A stretch of 64,000 nt of DNA, from NCBI GenBank assembly GCA_017506865.1, contig JAFCMP010000057.1, forward strand, positions 1,054,001 through 1,118,000, in the 5' to 3' direction. The translations under genes were made by a program, and so were the position numbers. Of the stretch, positions 1 to 11,778 are shown one piece after another (within the stretch, counting starts at the first letter, position 1; every line of letters starts with the position of its first letter). The notes beneath the pieces were generated by a model. It was not told where the DNA came from. It did no database searches and saw only the letters and a list, made by a program, of their open reading frames with translations. Source of the stretch: Tribonema minus (Eukaryota > Sar > Xanthophyceae > Tribonematales > Tribonemataceae).

Positions 1-1292
1 GCTCTGAAGTTTGCAGCACTAGCACAACCAGTAATGTAGTCGGTAAGCTGCAGCTGCGTGCTTGCCGAATTTCGGCTCTGTTGTCTCAGACGGTTGCTCG
101 TCGTGAAGGCTTGCAACGATGGTTTCATCCGTCCTGGTTGTAACAGCGACATCAATTGGTCATTGCACTCAGTGACAGATTCTGGTGCGCGCAATATCGC
201 GTTCAATGAAGGTTTGAACCTGAAGAGTGAGCACCTTGTGCACTCGACTGATCTTCCCCTCGCCGCTGACAAGTGTAGTCTAGGCTCATACACCACGACA
301 TTATGCACCGGTTCGCACCTTTTTGAACAAGACGACATCAACCAGACTATACAACGCTTTTATGAACAGTGCAGGGGCAACAGCAATTCACGGCACGCTG
401 CCATCATTGCTTAGCCCGCAAACAGTGATCACAGGACGCGATCACTGCAGCGAGAGCACCATCCTTGAGAGGAAACCATAAGATGGGTTATCAATGAAAA
501 CCAATGCAGGGGGGGGGGGGGGGGGACTGGGGTAACACATGAATGGTCCTTTACCCCGCCATGAAACTCAGCGGTACCCTGGAAGTTTCTGTTTTGCTCA
601 CCACATTATCGCAACGGGTGGCCCTTTTTATGCGAAATGTGTAATGATGCACGACAAGCACAGTGTGTAAAGCAGGCAATCCTGCTAGTCCTTGCGCCCG
701 CGAAGCAATGTCAGCTGTGACCCTGACACAGGAACAGTTACGCTTGAGAAGTTAGCTCCACCACACAGGCCGCACACTGACACCAGCTGACATGCGCTCG
801 GTCCCCTGACACCAATCACTATAACGCCGCTCACTGTAGCACATACATGGCGATGCAGCACAGAATCTATGTAGCAGCCTATCACTATTGCTTTGGCAGC
901 GGCAACATTGCACATGCTGGATTGGACTGTGCTGCAGCTTCCGGATGAAGAGTGGAACACATTATGAGGTCGCTGCCGCGAAAATGGCAGGTGGGTGCTG
1001 TGGAGTCTTATGCCCATGGTCGTGGCAAATCTATGCAGCAGGCTGCGATCACAACGCAATGCTCGCTCTTAACAGGCATTTCTACAATATTGAGTTACGC
1101 GAAGGCACAGTCTTCGTCTGTGGCCGACCGCCTGCGCGTTGCACGTTTGACGGTTCAACTTATTATACAGCAGGGGTTACAGCACATTCGCTTTACAAGT
1201 GTGCTGCCAAAGCTGTGCGTGTCACGCTATCAACCCTGACCATGCTGCCCTCCGCGCAAATTGCGCACCGCCCTGCCTGCGGCTGCGGACAG
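1..1292. other. No gene resolved; probable 5' flank or intron of the ankyrin gene
   Basis: I see no recognisable protein here. A 118-codon open frame at 58-414 (+) has no family signature. A run of about 17 G lies at 509-525. The first ankyrin-coding exon that I can read starts after an AG at 1291-1292 with the last base of a split codon, so at least one upstream coding exon of that gene should lie in this stretch. I could not choose it. Confidence 0.4.
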
Positions 1293-3739
1293 GATTGCGG
1301 CCGGCGACGGCAATCTGGAGCGGGTGCAGCACTTGGTGGAGCAGGGGCAGTCTGTGAATGCCGCGGACGACATGGGGTACACGCCAATGTGAGCAACTTC
1401 AATACTGACTTGAAGTATTGCAAGTTCAAGCGCACACTTTGCAGAAGGGACTGTGGACAGGTCGCACCTCGATACGAGGCGCATGAGTGCTAGGCGCTGC
1501 TGATAAACATTAGTGTCCGCAATACGTTCAATGGTGGATGTACATGTATGTACCCTTCATTTAGTTTTGCTCAGGGCGCGAAAAGCACAAAAATGGTGGA
1601 TGTACTTCAGAGTGCTGGAAGTGTGAGTACGGGCGCTCATGACAGCCACAGACGCCATCGCATTGCTCAGCAAGTTCTTGCCGTGGGCACCCTGCTCTTG
1701 TCGGCATGGGCATTGCTGGTAGACATGAAAGCGCTGTTAGAGCATGGGTTTGGTTTACCTTACACATATGGCGGTCTCTAGAGTCTCACACGGCCCTCTC
1801 TGCACACCTCCAATGTGCCACATCGGCGCACTTTTGCCCAGTGCCAAGCGCAGCTCTCGCCCCCCCCCCCTACAAACCGCGCGCGGGTGCGGCCACATTA
1901 CCACTCCAAAGTGCCTTTCTGCCACAGCTCAAACCCCATCAATGACCACACATCAGTGCTCAGTGCCCGCCGCCGTCATCCCGCCCTCGCCACGTCGCAC
2001 ATACACCAGGACGTTGTGACGTGGCTGCTGGCGCGTGGCGCAGACATCAATTGAAGTGCCATTTCTTCGCAGCTTGAGCCCGTTGATAAGCGTGCGCATC
2101 AGTGCTCAGCGCCCGCCTCCGCCGCCCCCGCCCTCTCGCCGCCTCAGGCACGCCGCGGCGTCATACGGCCACGCAGACGCCATGACATGGCTGCTGTCGC
2201 GCGACACGGACGTCAACTGCGTTAGCCCGATTGGCAAGCTACTCTACATCATCACAGTATGCAAGCACACGCACCAGTGCTCAGCACCCGCCGTCTCCGT
2301 CGCTGCCGCCCCCGCCGCGCAGGCACGCCCAGGCATCATGCGCCCACCAGTCGGCATGACAGGGCTGCTGGGACGCGGCGCAGTCTTCGACTGAAGTGCC
2401 ATTTCTTCACGGCTTGAGCTCTGTCAGCAAGCACGCATTAGTGCTCAGCGCTCGCCTCCGCCGCCCCCGATGCGCAGGCACGCCGCGGCGTCATACGGCC
2501 ACGCGGACGTCATGACGTGGCTGCTGGCGCGCGGCGCAGACGTCAACATCCGCGACAGCGACGGCGACACGCCGCTGCACCACTGCGACACCGCCGCCGC
2601 CGCGCGCTTCCTGCTGGAGCGCGGCGCCGACGCCGCCGCCGTCAACGCGGAGGGCATGACGGTGCGTCAATTTTAACTTCTGCCAACTTCCGGGTGCGCC
2701 GAAAGAGAGTCGTCGGAGCTGCGCCCCTGTTCGTGTTCACAAAAGCTGGCCCCTGTTCGTGTCCACAAAAGCGCTTGGAGCGTTCCCGCTGCTCAGGTTC
2801 GGTCAGCAGCGTCCGCCGCGTGCGCGTTGGAGGATGAGAGCTGCCGCCGCTGCTGTCTCCAGTGTCTCGGCCTGTTGAGAGCCGTAGCGCTGTGCTGCGA
2901 TGACTGTGACGTGCACCCAAGCACGCCCGTTCACAGCCTGTTTTGTCTTTCAAGACTGGGGCTGACTGCTCTCACTTAGCGGCACGCGTGCACCCAGGCA
3001 CACTGGATACCTCTCCGCTATTTGTTGTTGCCGGCTCCGGCTGATGTGGCGTGCCCATTTGATGAGCTTTGTGCAGGTGGCCTGAACGGCTAGCATTGCA
3101 TGCGAGCATGATTCCTCATGGGCCCTCGCCACCCCCCCCTAACCTTGCACGTGCAGCCATTGTGGCGGTTTCATTTCTCGTGTCGACTTCGCCGTGCCCT
3201 GTTGAGATGAAGCTGCAGCGCGCAACGCGCACACCGGACCATGAGGTTGAGACGGCGCTCGCGACTTGCACTTGGAACGTCACTAAAGCTGTACCACGAT
3301 GCATTCCCCCCCTTTCTCCCCCCCCCTCACCGCCCTCCCCCCCCCCTCCGCTCTCCCTCACCTCACCTTCTCTGCCTGACAAATATAAACACCACACTAG
3401 AAGTAGGGCTCACCTGCCAGATCAAGAGAGCCAAGCTTTCAGTGCACTGACTGCATGCACCCTCCCCCCCTTCCCGGGCCCTTCCACTACATTCTGCTGC
3501 GCCACGCACTCTCACTGCGCCCCACCTGACCCCCTTCCACTCCATTCTCTTGCTGCACGCCCCCCCCCCCTCGCATCCCCCCCGCGCAGCCCGCCATGGT
3601 CGCGGCGGACGACGACAACGAGGAGCTGTGCGCACTGTACGGCGTCGCGCCGCAGCCGCAGGACGAAAACACATTGCCCCTCGGCACGCACGCCGAGGGC
3701 GGCAGCGACGACGACGAAGCCGAGAACGACCCCCCGTAG
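1293..3739 (+). CDS. Small ankyrin-repeat protein (YAR1-like), 5' end not resolved
   Basis: Three coding exons are readable: 1293-1388, 2478-2661 and 3590-3739 (TAG stop 3737-3739). The splices keep phase: exon 1 ends two bases into a codon that the first G of exon 2 completes as Met, and exon 2 ends in phase 0. The joined protein has an ankyrin unit starting around AAGDGNLERVQHLVEQG, then a consensus repeat with YTPM joined to HAAASYGHADVMTWLLARG, then a repeat starting DGDTPLHHC, and an acidic tail beginning PAMVAADDDNEEL and ending AENDPP. The order (three ankyrin units, then a short acidic C-terminus) resembles small YAR1-type ankyrin proteins, which act as binding scaffolds; the partner here is unknown. 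Intron 1 carries decayed copies of the start of exon 2. The gene is convergent with the globin gene at 5327. The ankyrin identity is firm, the 5' boundary is not. Confidence 0.75.
1928..2470 (+). repeat. Tandem pseudo-exon array: copies of 3' splice site plus 5' part of ankyrin exon 2
   Basis: Three decayed copies precede the real exon (2478). Each starts near a 'cagtgctcag' block (1951, 2097 and 2272; the real one is at 2436), runs through a C-rich tract and AG, and then copies about 75 nt of the exon encoding ASYGHADVMTWLL. The copies at 2140-2217 and 2310-2390 carry substitutions. Two copies end in the same tail, 'tgaagtgccatttcttc'. Unit length is about 146-175 nt. Confidence 0.85.
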
Positions 3740-5326
3740 CACGGCTCAGTTAACTTCAAATCACAGCAGCGGGGGCATCATCGCGATGCCGATCGTTACT
3801 CGTGATGCTGATTCATATTCGGGCGCCATGCTCGCTGTGCGAATGCGCCTGCCGCTGTCGTAAGGCGCCCGGCGGCGCGCAGCGCGCGTGCGCGCGATAT
3901 CGCCGAGTACAACAGTCGCGTGTGGAACCGCCACGTGTGGAACCGCCACGTGCGGAACCTAGGTGTCCTCATTGTCCCTGAGTTCCCCTGCCGCCTGGGG
4001 GAAGGGGCACTGCAAGCCAGGGCGGCAGAAGAATTCTGCGGCCGTTCATCGGTACGCCGATGATAGCTCAGCGGCGGGGTTTACGCACGCGCGCCGTGCG
4101 CGTAAATGGTAACTTGCATTTCGTGGCGCTCGCCCGGACTCCACTTCTGCTGCGGTGTGTGCAATATTTATGCCGTATGGTATCTCTGCATGGCACTCTG
4201 ACGCTGATGCGTGTGAACAAAGCTGACATGCAGCACTGCGTGCAGTCTGAAGGTTGTTGTCAATTGTCCGTGCCTACCCCACTTCACACTTCCCTTCTTT
4301 ACACTTCGATTGTTGGTTGCCTGCTTGCGCGCTCAATGAAGTGCAAGGCTGTATGCGTGCAAGGGTCATGGTGCATCGCGGTTTCCATTGAACTTCAGTG
4401 GGGGTGCAAGAGAGCCCGTATTAATAGTACGATGCATTGGAATTGAAGGGAACAAGGCCTTGTCTTCAAAAGTGTTGCTGTGCCACAAGGCCATGGGCTG
4501 CAGCCTATTGCGCGCCCACTTCGGCACTTGGGCCGGCGGCATGGCCATTTTTTGATGTCACACAGCTCAACATCTGTGATTTCAACTGAATCGTGCTGCA
4601 ATGATGATGTTCTATGCCAGCGCCAACTGCGACTTATAGCACAGGGCAAATGTCATGCAATCATGGAGAGCAGACCATGCTGAGCAGCGCGCACGTTGCA
4701 CCAGCCTGTGTCAGCATGTTCAAACAGCAACGCAAGCACGCAAACACCCAAATAGAAAATGCCGGGTGGGCTAGAAGCTTGTTCATTCACGCTCATGTTC
4801 GTGCATTGAAAACACCACAGTAACTTCTACCGCAATGAGACAGAGCCTGCACGTGCGCCACGCGAAGTCACGTGCGCCATTGCACCGCGTCTTAACATAG
4901 ACAAACAAAGTGGGCTCAAATGAGTGCGGTGCGCTCCCTCCAACAGCAATATGTTGCTCTGCCCCTCAAACCTTCAACTTCACAAGGTGGTGCAAATACC
5001 CTAAGGCCAAGGCGAGACGGCTGCTGTCATGGCCGGCACCAATGACACCCTTGATGAAACACAAATATCACAGCTTCGTGCGCGCAAGAGCAAAGCTTTA
5101 TGCTCCGTGCGCGTCCCTCTAACACCTTAAGTGTCGCGATGCGGTCGCGTTTGAGCACTGCTGAATCGAACACATGCCTCAACGCTAGTTGAGGCGCTGC
5201 CAACATGTTCACCACCGCCTCGCATGAAACTGCCGGGGGGAAAGGCAGTGGGATACTCCCTGCTGCACGCGCGCACCCCTCATTACCTCCTCCCGCGCCC
5301 CCTCTTGCATGTACGTGTGCGCCGCT
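3740..5326. other. Intergenic, convergent; no gene seen
   Basis: This lies between the ankyrin stop and the end of the globin-type gene. There is a short direct repeat of 'gtggaaccgccacgtg' near 3920-3957. No open frame here shows a recognisable domain. Confidence 0.5.
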
Positions 5327-8300
5327 TTAGCCGACCAGTGCGCGCACACCGGTCAGCAGTGCTCCCCGTAGGGAGCCCGCACGCGCAGCACCATAAGCCG
5401 ATGCGGCACGCGGCTTGGGGCCACTGCCGCCCATGGTGCCATTCGCCGCTGTGCCAGTCTTGGTGGCGGCGGCAGCACTGGCGCCAGCTGCTGCTGGCTG
5501 GGCCCATGTCGCGGGGGGCCGCAGGCGCTCGAGCTGCGGCGGCGGCAGCACGTCGGTGTCCAGCAGCTCAAATGGTGCGGCGGCGGCGCCATTGCCGGCA
5601 GCGCGCGCCACTGCCGCCGCCGCCGCCGCCGCTGCTGCGGGCCGCGCCCGTAGCGGCGACAGCTGCTTGGGCGGCGTCGCGTCAGCGCCCGCGCTGCCGG
5701 CAGATGCAGGGCACTTTGGCGACGACAGGTGGCTAAATGGCGCCGGCACGAAGCGCTCCTCAAGTGCGCTAACAGTCATGACGGCGCGCGCCGACGGCGC
5801 CAACTCTATTTTTAAAGACGTCCTGGGCAGCGGCGTAGCGCCATTGCAGCGGCGCGCGGCGCCACGCTCCTGCTCAGCGGGGCGTGCGTAGGCGAGACGC
5901 GGCAGCATGTCCAGCGCCGCCGCCGCTGCCGCCGCGCCCCAGCCGCTGTCGGCCGAAGCAGAGGAGCACAGCAACGCTGAGCTCGAGCAGCGACTGATGG
6001 TCCTGACGTCGCTGTCCATGGAGGCCGATGCTGCCGGCTGAATCCATGCTGCAGGGGGGTGCAGGCGCTCGAGCTGCGGCGGCGGCACGTCGTCATCGTC
6101 ATCATCGAGCAGCTCAAACGGTGCGGCGGCGGCGCCGCTGCCGGATGCGCATGCTGACGCACGCAGTGGCGACAGCAGCTTGGGTAGCGCCACGCCAGCA
6201 TCCACATGGCCAACAGATGCGGGGGCCTCCGGCAAATGTAGGTGGCCAAATGGCGCCGGCGCGGAGTGCTCTGCAGTTACGCAGGCAGTGCCGCGCGCCC
6301 ACGCAGTAAGTTCAATTGTTGAAAACGTCATGGGCAGCACCGCGCCACTGCCGCTGCGGCGCGTAGCGCCGCGCCCCCCCTCGCTGGGCCGGGTGTGCGC
6401 GAGGCGCAGCAGCATCTGAGCGCTGACATCTGCCGCCGCCGCCGCCGTGCCCCAGCCGCTATTGGTGGAAGCAGAGGAGCACAGCGATGCGGAGCTGGCG
6501 CTGCGGCTGAGGGACTGCCCCCCACTGTCTGAGGAAGAAGAAGACGCCAATGAGCTGATCGAAGATGAGCTTGAGCAGCGGCTCATAGCCCCAAAGCCGC
6601 TGTCCGATGAAGGCGATGACGCCGCCGCCGGCGAAGCAGCGCTCCTGCATGCGCTGGCGGCGTCCCGCGCGGTGTCCAATGGGGAGAAGCCGCGCGCGCC
6701 AGCGCTGGGAGGCGAGCCCCAGCCACTGTCCGACGAGTCCGAGGCGAGCTGGAGTTCGCGCTGCGGCTGATGGCGCGCTTGCACGAGGCAGCGCTCGGCG
6801 CGCCGTCGTCAATCGCGACGGCGCACATGTCGCGCCCAAACAGCCACGCGGTGGCGCGGTCGCCGGCGCTGTCGGCGTAGCTCAGCAGCAGCGCGGCGAG
6901 GGCCGCGGCTTCACAAGAGCGCACAGCTCCTGTGGAGGTCTTTATTGGCGGCTGGCGCCCGCGGCGCTGCTGTGTCCGCTGGCGTTGCGGCAGCAGCAGC
7001 TGCTGCTCGCGGCGGCGGCGGGCCTGCTGCTGCTGCCGCCGCTGCTGCTGCTGCTGCGCGTGTGGCGATGCCGCCGCGCCGTCCGCCGACAGCGCAGCGG
7101 CAGCACCATCCTGATTACGCGGGGCCGGTGTCAACTGCTGCAGAGACTCCATGCGCTGCGCCACAATCATGTTGGGCGCCGCCGCTGAGGTATCAAGGTC
7201 TGAAGGGGGCGTTGGCATGTGCGACCGAACTGCTGCTGGCTGTAAGTCCTCCTGCTCTGCAACAGCCCGCGCAGAATGCGCTGGCACTGCCGCGCCCGGT
7301 GCCGCCAACTCTGCTGCCGCCGCTGCCGCCAATGGCCGTGCTGCCGCCTCCAGCTGCATGCGTGCAACACAGTAAGCACCGTTGCCGCCGCTGCTGCCAG
7401 AACTGCTGATGCGTGCGTCGCTGCCGCTGCTGCTGCTGCTGCTGCCGGCACTGGTGCTCCTGCTACGGCCGCCGACGTCGCTGTCACCGTCGCTGTCCTC
7501 TGCAGGGCTGCCGCGCACGCCGAGCGCTACTGCAGTGACCCCGATAGCAACGTTCATGAACACGGCAACCGCGTGGCGCCAGGCATCCGCCCCCGCAGGC
7601 GTCCAGGCCTGCGCGCCGAAGCAGCGCGGCAGCGCCAACAGCAGGGCACCTGCTACGGCGCCGTAGTGGTGGGGCCCGAGCCCCAGCTCGCTGTGCGCCG
7701 CCGCGACGTGCGCCAGGCCCGCAGCGCTGCTGCCGCCGGCAAGCGCCGCTGCGAGACCCGCGAGCTCGCCCAGCAGCGGCATGAGGGCGCGCGACTGGCG
7801 GAACATGCTGCCGCCGCCGAACGCACGGCTGCGCAGCTTGGGCGCCGCAACGTATAGCTCTGCATAAAAGGCGTCGTACAGGAACGACGCAGGGGACGCG
7901 CTCCCCCTCGCGGCGTTCTCCTGCGCCCAGGCCTCGTACGGCGGCGGGCGCCCCGCTATGAAGGCCTCGAAGCTGTCGTGCACCGCCTCCAGCTGCAGCT
8001 TGGTGACGGCAGCGCGGCGCTGGTAGCCGGGCGGCAAGTAGAGCGCGTGTGCGCGCTTGAGCGTCACTGTAAGAGCGGATGCGCGGCGGCGGCCACGGCG
8101 CACGCGCGCGGCAGCAGCAGCGGCACCCGCGCCCGCGTGAGACGTCGCCCGCGCCGCGCAGGCCCCTACCGCCGCCGCGCGCCGCAGCATGTTGCGGGCG
8201 GCGTTGCGCGGCACATGAGCGGCAGCGGCGGCAAGGCGCGGAAGCGCACCCTTGCGCAGTGCTCGAGGCGAAGTGTTCGCGGCGCTGGCGGCGCGCACCA

Positions 8301-11300
8301 TCGCAGCAGGGGCGAGCAGCGTGGCGCTAGGCGGCCGCACCACCACCGCCGCGCATGTGATCACGTTGCTGCCGCTGCTGCCGCTGTCGCTCGTGCTCGT
8401 GCTGCTGACGCTATCACCATCGTCAAAGCCGCTTGCGGCAGTGCGCGAGCTGGTGCTGCTGCCGCCGCCGCTGGCGTCGGGCTCGATGATGATGTCGATG
8501 CAAGAGATGATGCTGCTGTCGCCAGGTGCGCGCTCACCCGCAGCACCGCCGCCGCCGCCGAAAAGCGTCATGATTGAAGTTGACGTTTCGCCAAATGTCA
8601 CATCACTGTCCGTGAAGCCATGCTGCTGAAGCTCAGCGGTGGCGGCGCGCGGCACACACTCCGCAGGAGCGCTGTCATTAAAGGCGTCCGCCGTGGCAAA
8701 CGCTACAGCCTCCGTGCCGCTTGCCGTCTCGAGGTGCACTGGTGCTGCTGCTGCAGGGCTGCGTGGGCCCTTAGCTGCGCCAGCGGCAGCAGCGCACTCC
8801 TTCCAAGAAGAGCGCAGCGCGCTGCAGTGGAGAGGGTTGCACTCATCCACGCGCGCGACGGTGGGCTCAATGGTGTTGGTCGCGGTCGTTGTGCTCGTGA
8901 CGCTTGCAACAACGGCAGCTTGCACGTGCGGCACGTCACCCTCCTCCAGCGCTGCTTGAGCGCCAGTGCCGCCGCTGCTGCCGCCGCCGCCGCCGCCGCC
9001 ACTGCGCATGCCGGCGGCGGCGTTGCTGCTGCTGCGGGCGGTGATGGCCGTGCTGCTGCGCCGCCGTGCAGGCAAGCTGCTGCTGCCGCCGCTGCTGCCG
9101 CCCTCAGCGTCGCTGCCGCCGCCGCCGCGGCCGTCGATGGCGCCCTCGTCGCAGCAGCCGCCGCTGGCATTGCTGACACTGGCGCGGCGACGCACGCTCA
9201 TAATGTCGTTCCCGACGGCGCTGGCGCTGGCTCCTCCCTCGCTGCTGCCGCAGTCGCTGTCGCTGTCGTCGGCGTCGCCGCGGCTGCGCTTGTACGCGCC
9301 GTACGCCGCCAGGACGTCGGCGCGCGCCGCCTCATCGCAGCGCCCCGCCTGCTGGTACGCGTGCATGCTCTCCCACATTGTGACAACCTCCGCGTGGCAT
9401 GGGCAGGTGCGCACCCTCTTGCCGCGTGCGCGCTGTGCCTCCAGCTCGCTGACGCGCGGCGGCCATGCGCGGTGCCCGACGCCGCAGCCCGCTGGCACGC
9501 GCGGCGCCGCCGCCGCTGCTGCTGGCCTGGCGGAGGCGGCGGCGGGGGCTGCGCACATGAGCTTGACCCTGTTGCGGCGCGGTGCCGCCGCGGCAGGTGT
9601 GGCGTCGGCAACGGTGGCGCTCTCGCAAGCGGGGCACTGGGTATGTGCTGAGCGTTATGACAGAGCCGCGCTGCGCGGCAGAGCTGCTCACAAGGGTGAT
9701 CTCCGCCTCCGCCGCCGCCGCCGCCGCAGCCGCAGCCGCCGCCGCCGCCGCCGCCGCCGCCGCGCAAGTCGCCCCATGCATACCACTGCGCTCGCCGGTG
9801 GCAGCAGCGGCAGCAGCAGTGGCAGCGAAGACGCCGGCGGCAGAGGCAGCGTCGCAGAGAGCAGATCCGTCCACATCGCGCAGCTCCAGAGGCGCGTAGA
9901 CAGCGCTGCACGCGCTGGCAGCGCACTGCTTGCTCTGAGCGCTGCTGCCGCCGCCGCCGCCGGCTGCGCAGAAGGTGGCGCGCCGCGCGCGCGCCGTCTC
10001 CGTCGAGGCCGTCCTCGAGTGCGGAATGGCGGCAGGCGCGGCGCGGAACGCGGCGTGAGGCGGCGCGCGCGCGGCGCAGGCGCTGCTCGATCTGAGCGCT
10101 GCTGACGCCGCCGCCGCGACGGCGCCGGCATCAGCGAGGTCGCATGCGGGCGCGATGGTCGAAGCGGCGAGCGCGATGTGCAGCGCTGCAGCATTGCGTC
10201 CGATCACCGCCGCAAAAACGTGATCCACCACCTCTGCTGCGACGGCCTTGATCGCCGCTCCGCTCGCGGGCTCGGCGGCGGTGGCGGCAGCGGCAGCGGC
10301 AGCGGCGGCGGCGGCAGCGGCGGCGGCAGTCTTGCCAGCATCGGCGCACACGAGCGTCGTGGTGGAGGGCGTGGGGTTGGCATAGAATGCTGTCATGGCT
10401 GGAGTGGCGTCCGCTGTTGCGTCCAGCGTCTCCGGTGCAAGTACAGCTGACGCTGCTCCGCTCGCAGCAGCAGCTGCGGCGCCGGCATCGCGCACAAGCA
10501 CAGCGATGGGGGCCGCAGGTGCATCGTGCGGCGCCGCCATGATGACTGCCCCGCTGTCCGCCACGCCGCTTGCAGGGGAAGCGGGAAGAGCCGCAGCAGC
10601 AGCGCCAGCGCTGGCGGCGACGACGGCGTCAGCGACGGCGGCGGCGGCGGCGCTGATTCCGGTGGCGTCGTTGGTGATGTGGCCGTTCTCAGCTGACAGC
10701 GGCACGCACAGCGCGGCTGCGGCGGCAACGAGCGCGGGCTGCGCCGCCTGCGCCAAGGCCTCCGAGGCGCGCTCGCCCTCCACCGCGAGGGCCTCGGAAT
10801 CTATGCGCGCAATGTCGGCGGTGGCGTCAGCAGCACTGGCAGCCGTCTCTACGCGCGCGCTGCTCGTCTCGCTTATCCCGCAGCCGCTGAGCACTGGAAG
10901 CGCCGCAGAAGCGCCAGATGCAGTTGCGGCATCGGGGGCAGCGCTGGCGGCACTGCCGCCGGCCCCATGGTGGTGCTCAGCGCGTCGTCCGCGGCGGCAG
11001 CGCTCGGTGCGACCGCGCGCTCGCCCTCCGCGGCGCGCGCAGGAGGGATGCAGGCCGCGACGGCGGCGGCAGGCTCTGCGCTTGCCGCACCGCAGGATGT
11101 CTCCGTGACGCTGGCGGAGCCGCTCGCGTGCGCGGCGACGATGGCCACGGGAGCGTCAGCTGCAATTACGGCGTCGGCGGCAGCGATGGCTGCAGCAGCA
11201 GCAACGGCACCAGCGGTGGCAGCAGCGTCAGCTACGCCCGCGCAGCGTGTCTCGCATGCCGCGCCGTAGCCGAGCGCTGCTGCCGCCGGCCCCGCGCTGA

Positions 11301-11778
11301 TGCTCAGCGCGTCACACGCGGCAGCAGCGCTCAGCACCACTGCGCGCTCGCCCTCCGCGGCGCGCGCAGGCGTGACGCAGGCCGCGACGGCGGCGGCAGG
11401 CACTGCGCTTGCCGCACCGCAGGGCGCCTCGGTGGCGCTGGCGGAGGCGCTCGCGTGCATGGCAACGGTGGCCACGGGCGCGGGCGTCGCCGCGTCGACG
11501 GCAGCGGCAGCGGATGTGTAGCCGGCAGCGGCGGCGCCGGTGGCGGGCTCAGGCGAGAGTAGAGGCTCGCTGAAATCGGCGACTCTGGGGCTGCCGCGGC
11601 GCCGTCGCGGCGATGGGGTCTTGACCAGTTTTCTCCAGGGCCATGCGACGGCGGCGATGGGGTCTTGACCAGTTTTCTCCAGGGCCAATGCATGGTTTTG
11701 CAGCCTGCGCGCGGGGCGGGGGGGGGGGGGGGGGCGCACTTGAGTGGAGGTTTGTGGAGGATTTCTGAATGCGCACAC
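5327..11778 (-). CDS. Globin-domain, Ala/Ser-rich protein with DSGWG repeats, copy 1 (gene model approximate, possibly broken)
   Basis: Minus-strand coding runs in four overlapping pieces: 11778-10873, 10894-9692, 9636-6583 and 6784-5327. The join at 9637-9691 fits a 55-nt GT-AG intron that exactly corrects the frame and places a CPAC motif at the new exon start. A 53-nt intron near 6790 would fit the last join; the first join is unresolved. Domains in order: Ala-rich N-terminus, CxxC/CPCH segment, Ser/Gly-rich linker, globin domain (about 7520-8072), Gln-rich tract, then Ser-rich D-S-G-W/F-G motifs and two PPPQLERLxPPAxW modules. The globin keeps FY (Tyr at B10), a Pro at C2, Phe CD1 in RAFGGG, Gln at E7 in RQSRALM, the proximal His in AAAHSELG, then HHY and AW. 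This is the bacterial/flavohemoglobin pattern, so a haem-binding O2/NO sensor is the inferred role. A 44-bp tandem duplication disturbs the start that copy 2 uses. Confidence 0.55.
5400..6470 (-). repeat. Internal tandem duplication in the C-terminal region of globin-gene copy 1
   Basis: Two units of roughly 430-440 nt repeat in the same order: a Ser-rich S-G-W-G motif, an RLA(H/Y)(T/A)RP block, APF(G/S)HL, then the acidic block AAAAPFELLD, and PPPQLERL(H/R)PPA. The first unit has a run of six Asp that is only T-D in the second. The PPQLERLxPPAAW element occurs a third time in copy 2, near 17505-17545. Confidence 0.75.
11611..11687 (-). repeat. 44-bp tandem duplication at the start region of globin-gene copy 1
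   Basis: The block 'gatggggtcttgaccag' and its flank occur at 11611-11643 and again at 11655-11687, period 44. It encodes the P-W-R-K-L-V-K-T-P-S start peptide, which matches P-W-R-R-F-Y-K-T-P-S at the start of copy 2 (ATG at 21732-21734). Because 44 is not a multiple of 3, the homologous ATG (11691-11693) is thrown out of frame with the body of copy 1. Confidence 0.8.

Noticed and set aside
58-414. 118-codon plus-strand open frame
   Set aside because: Mixed composition without a motif, signal or neighbour support; kept as unresolved flank.
8620-9651. 343-codon plus-strand open frame opposite globin gene copy 1
   Set aside because: It mirrors the minus-strand gene in Ala/Arg-rich GC text and has no domain; the minus strand carries the globin and the repeat motifs.
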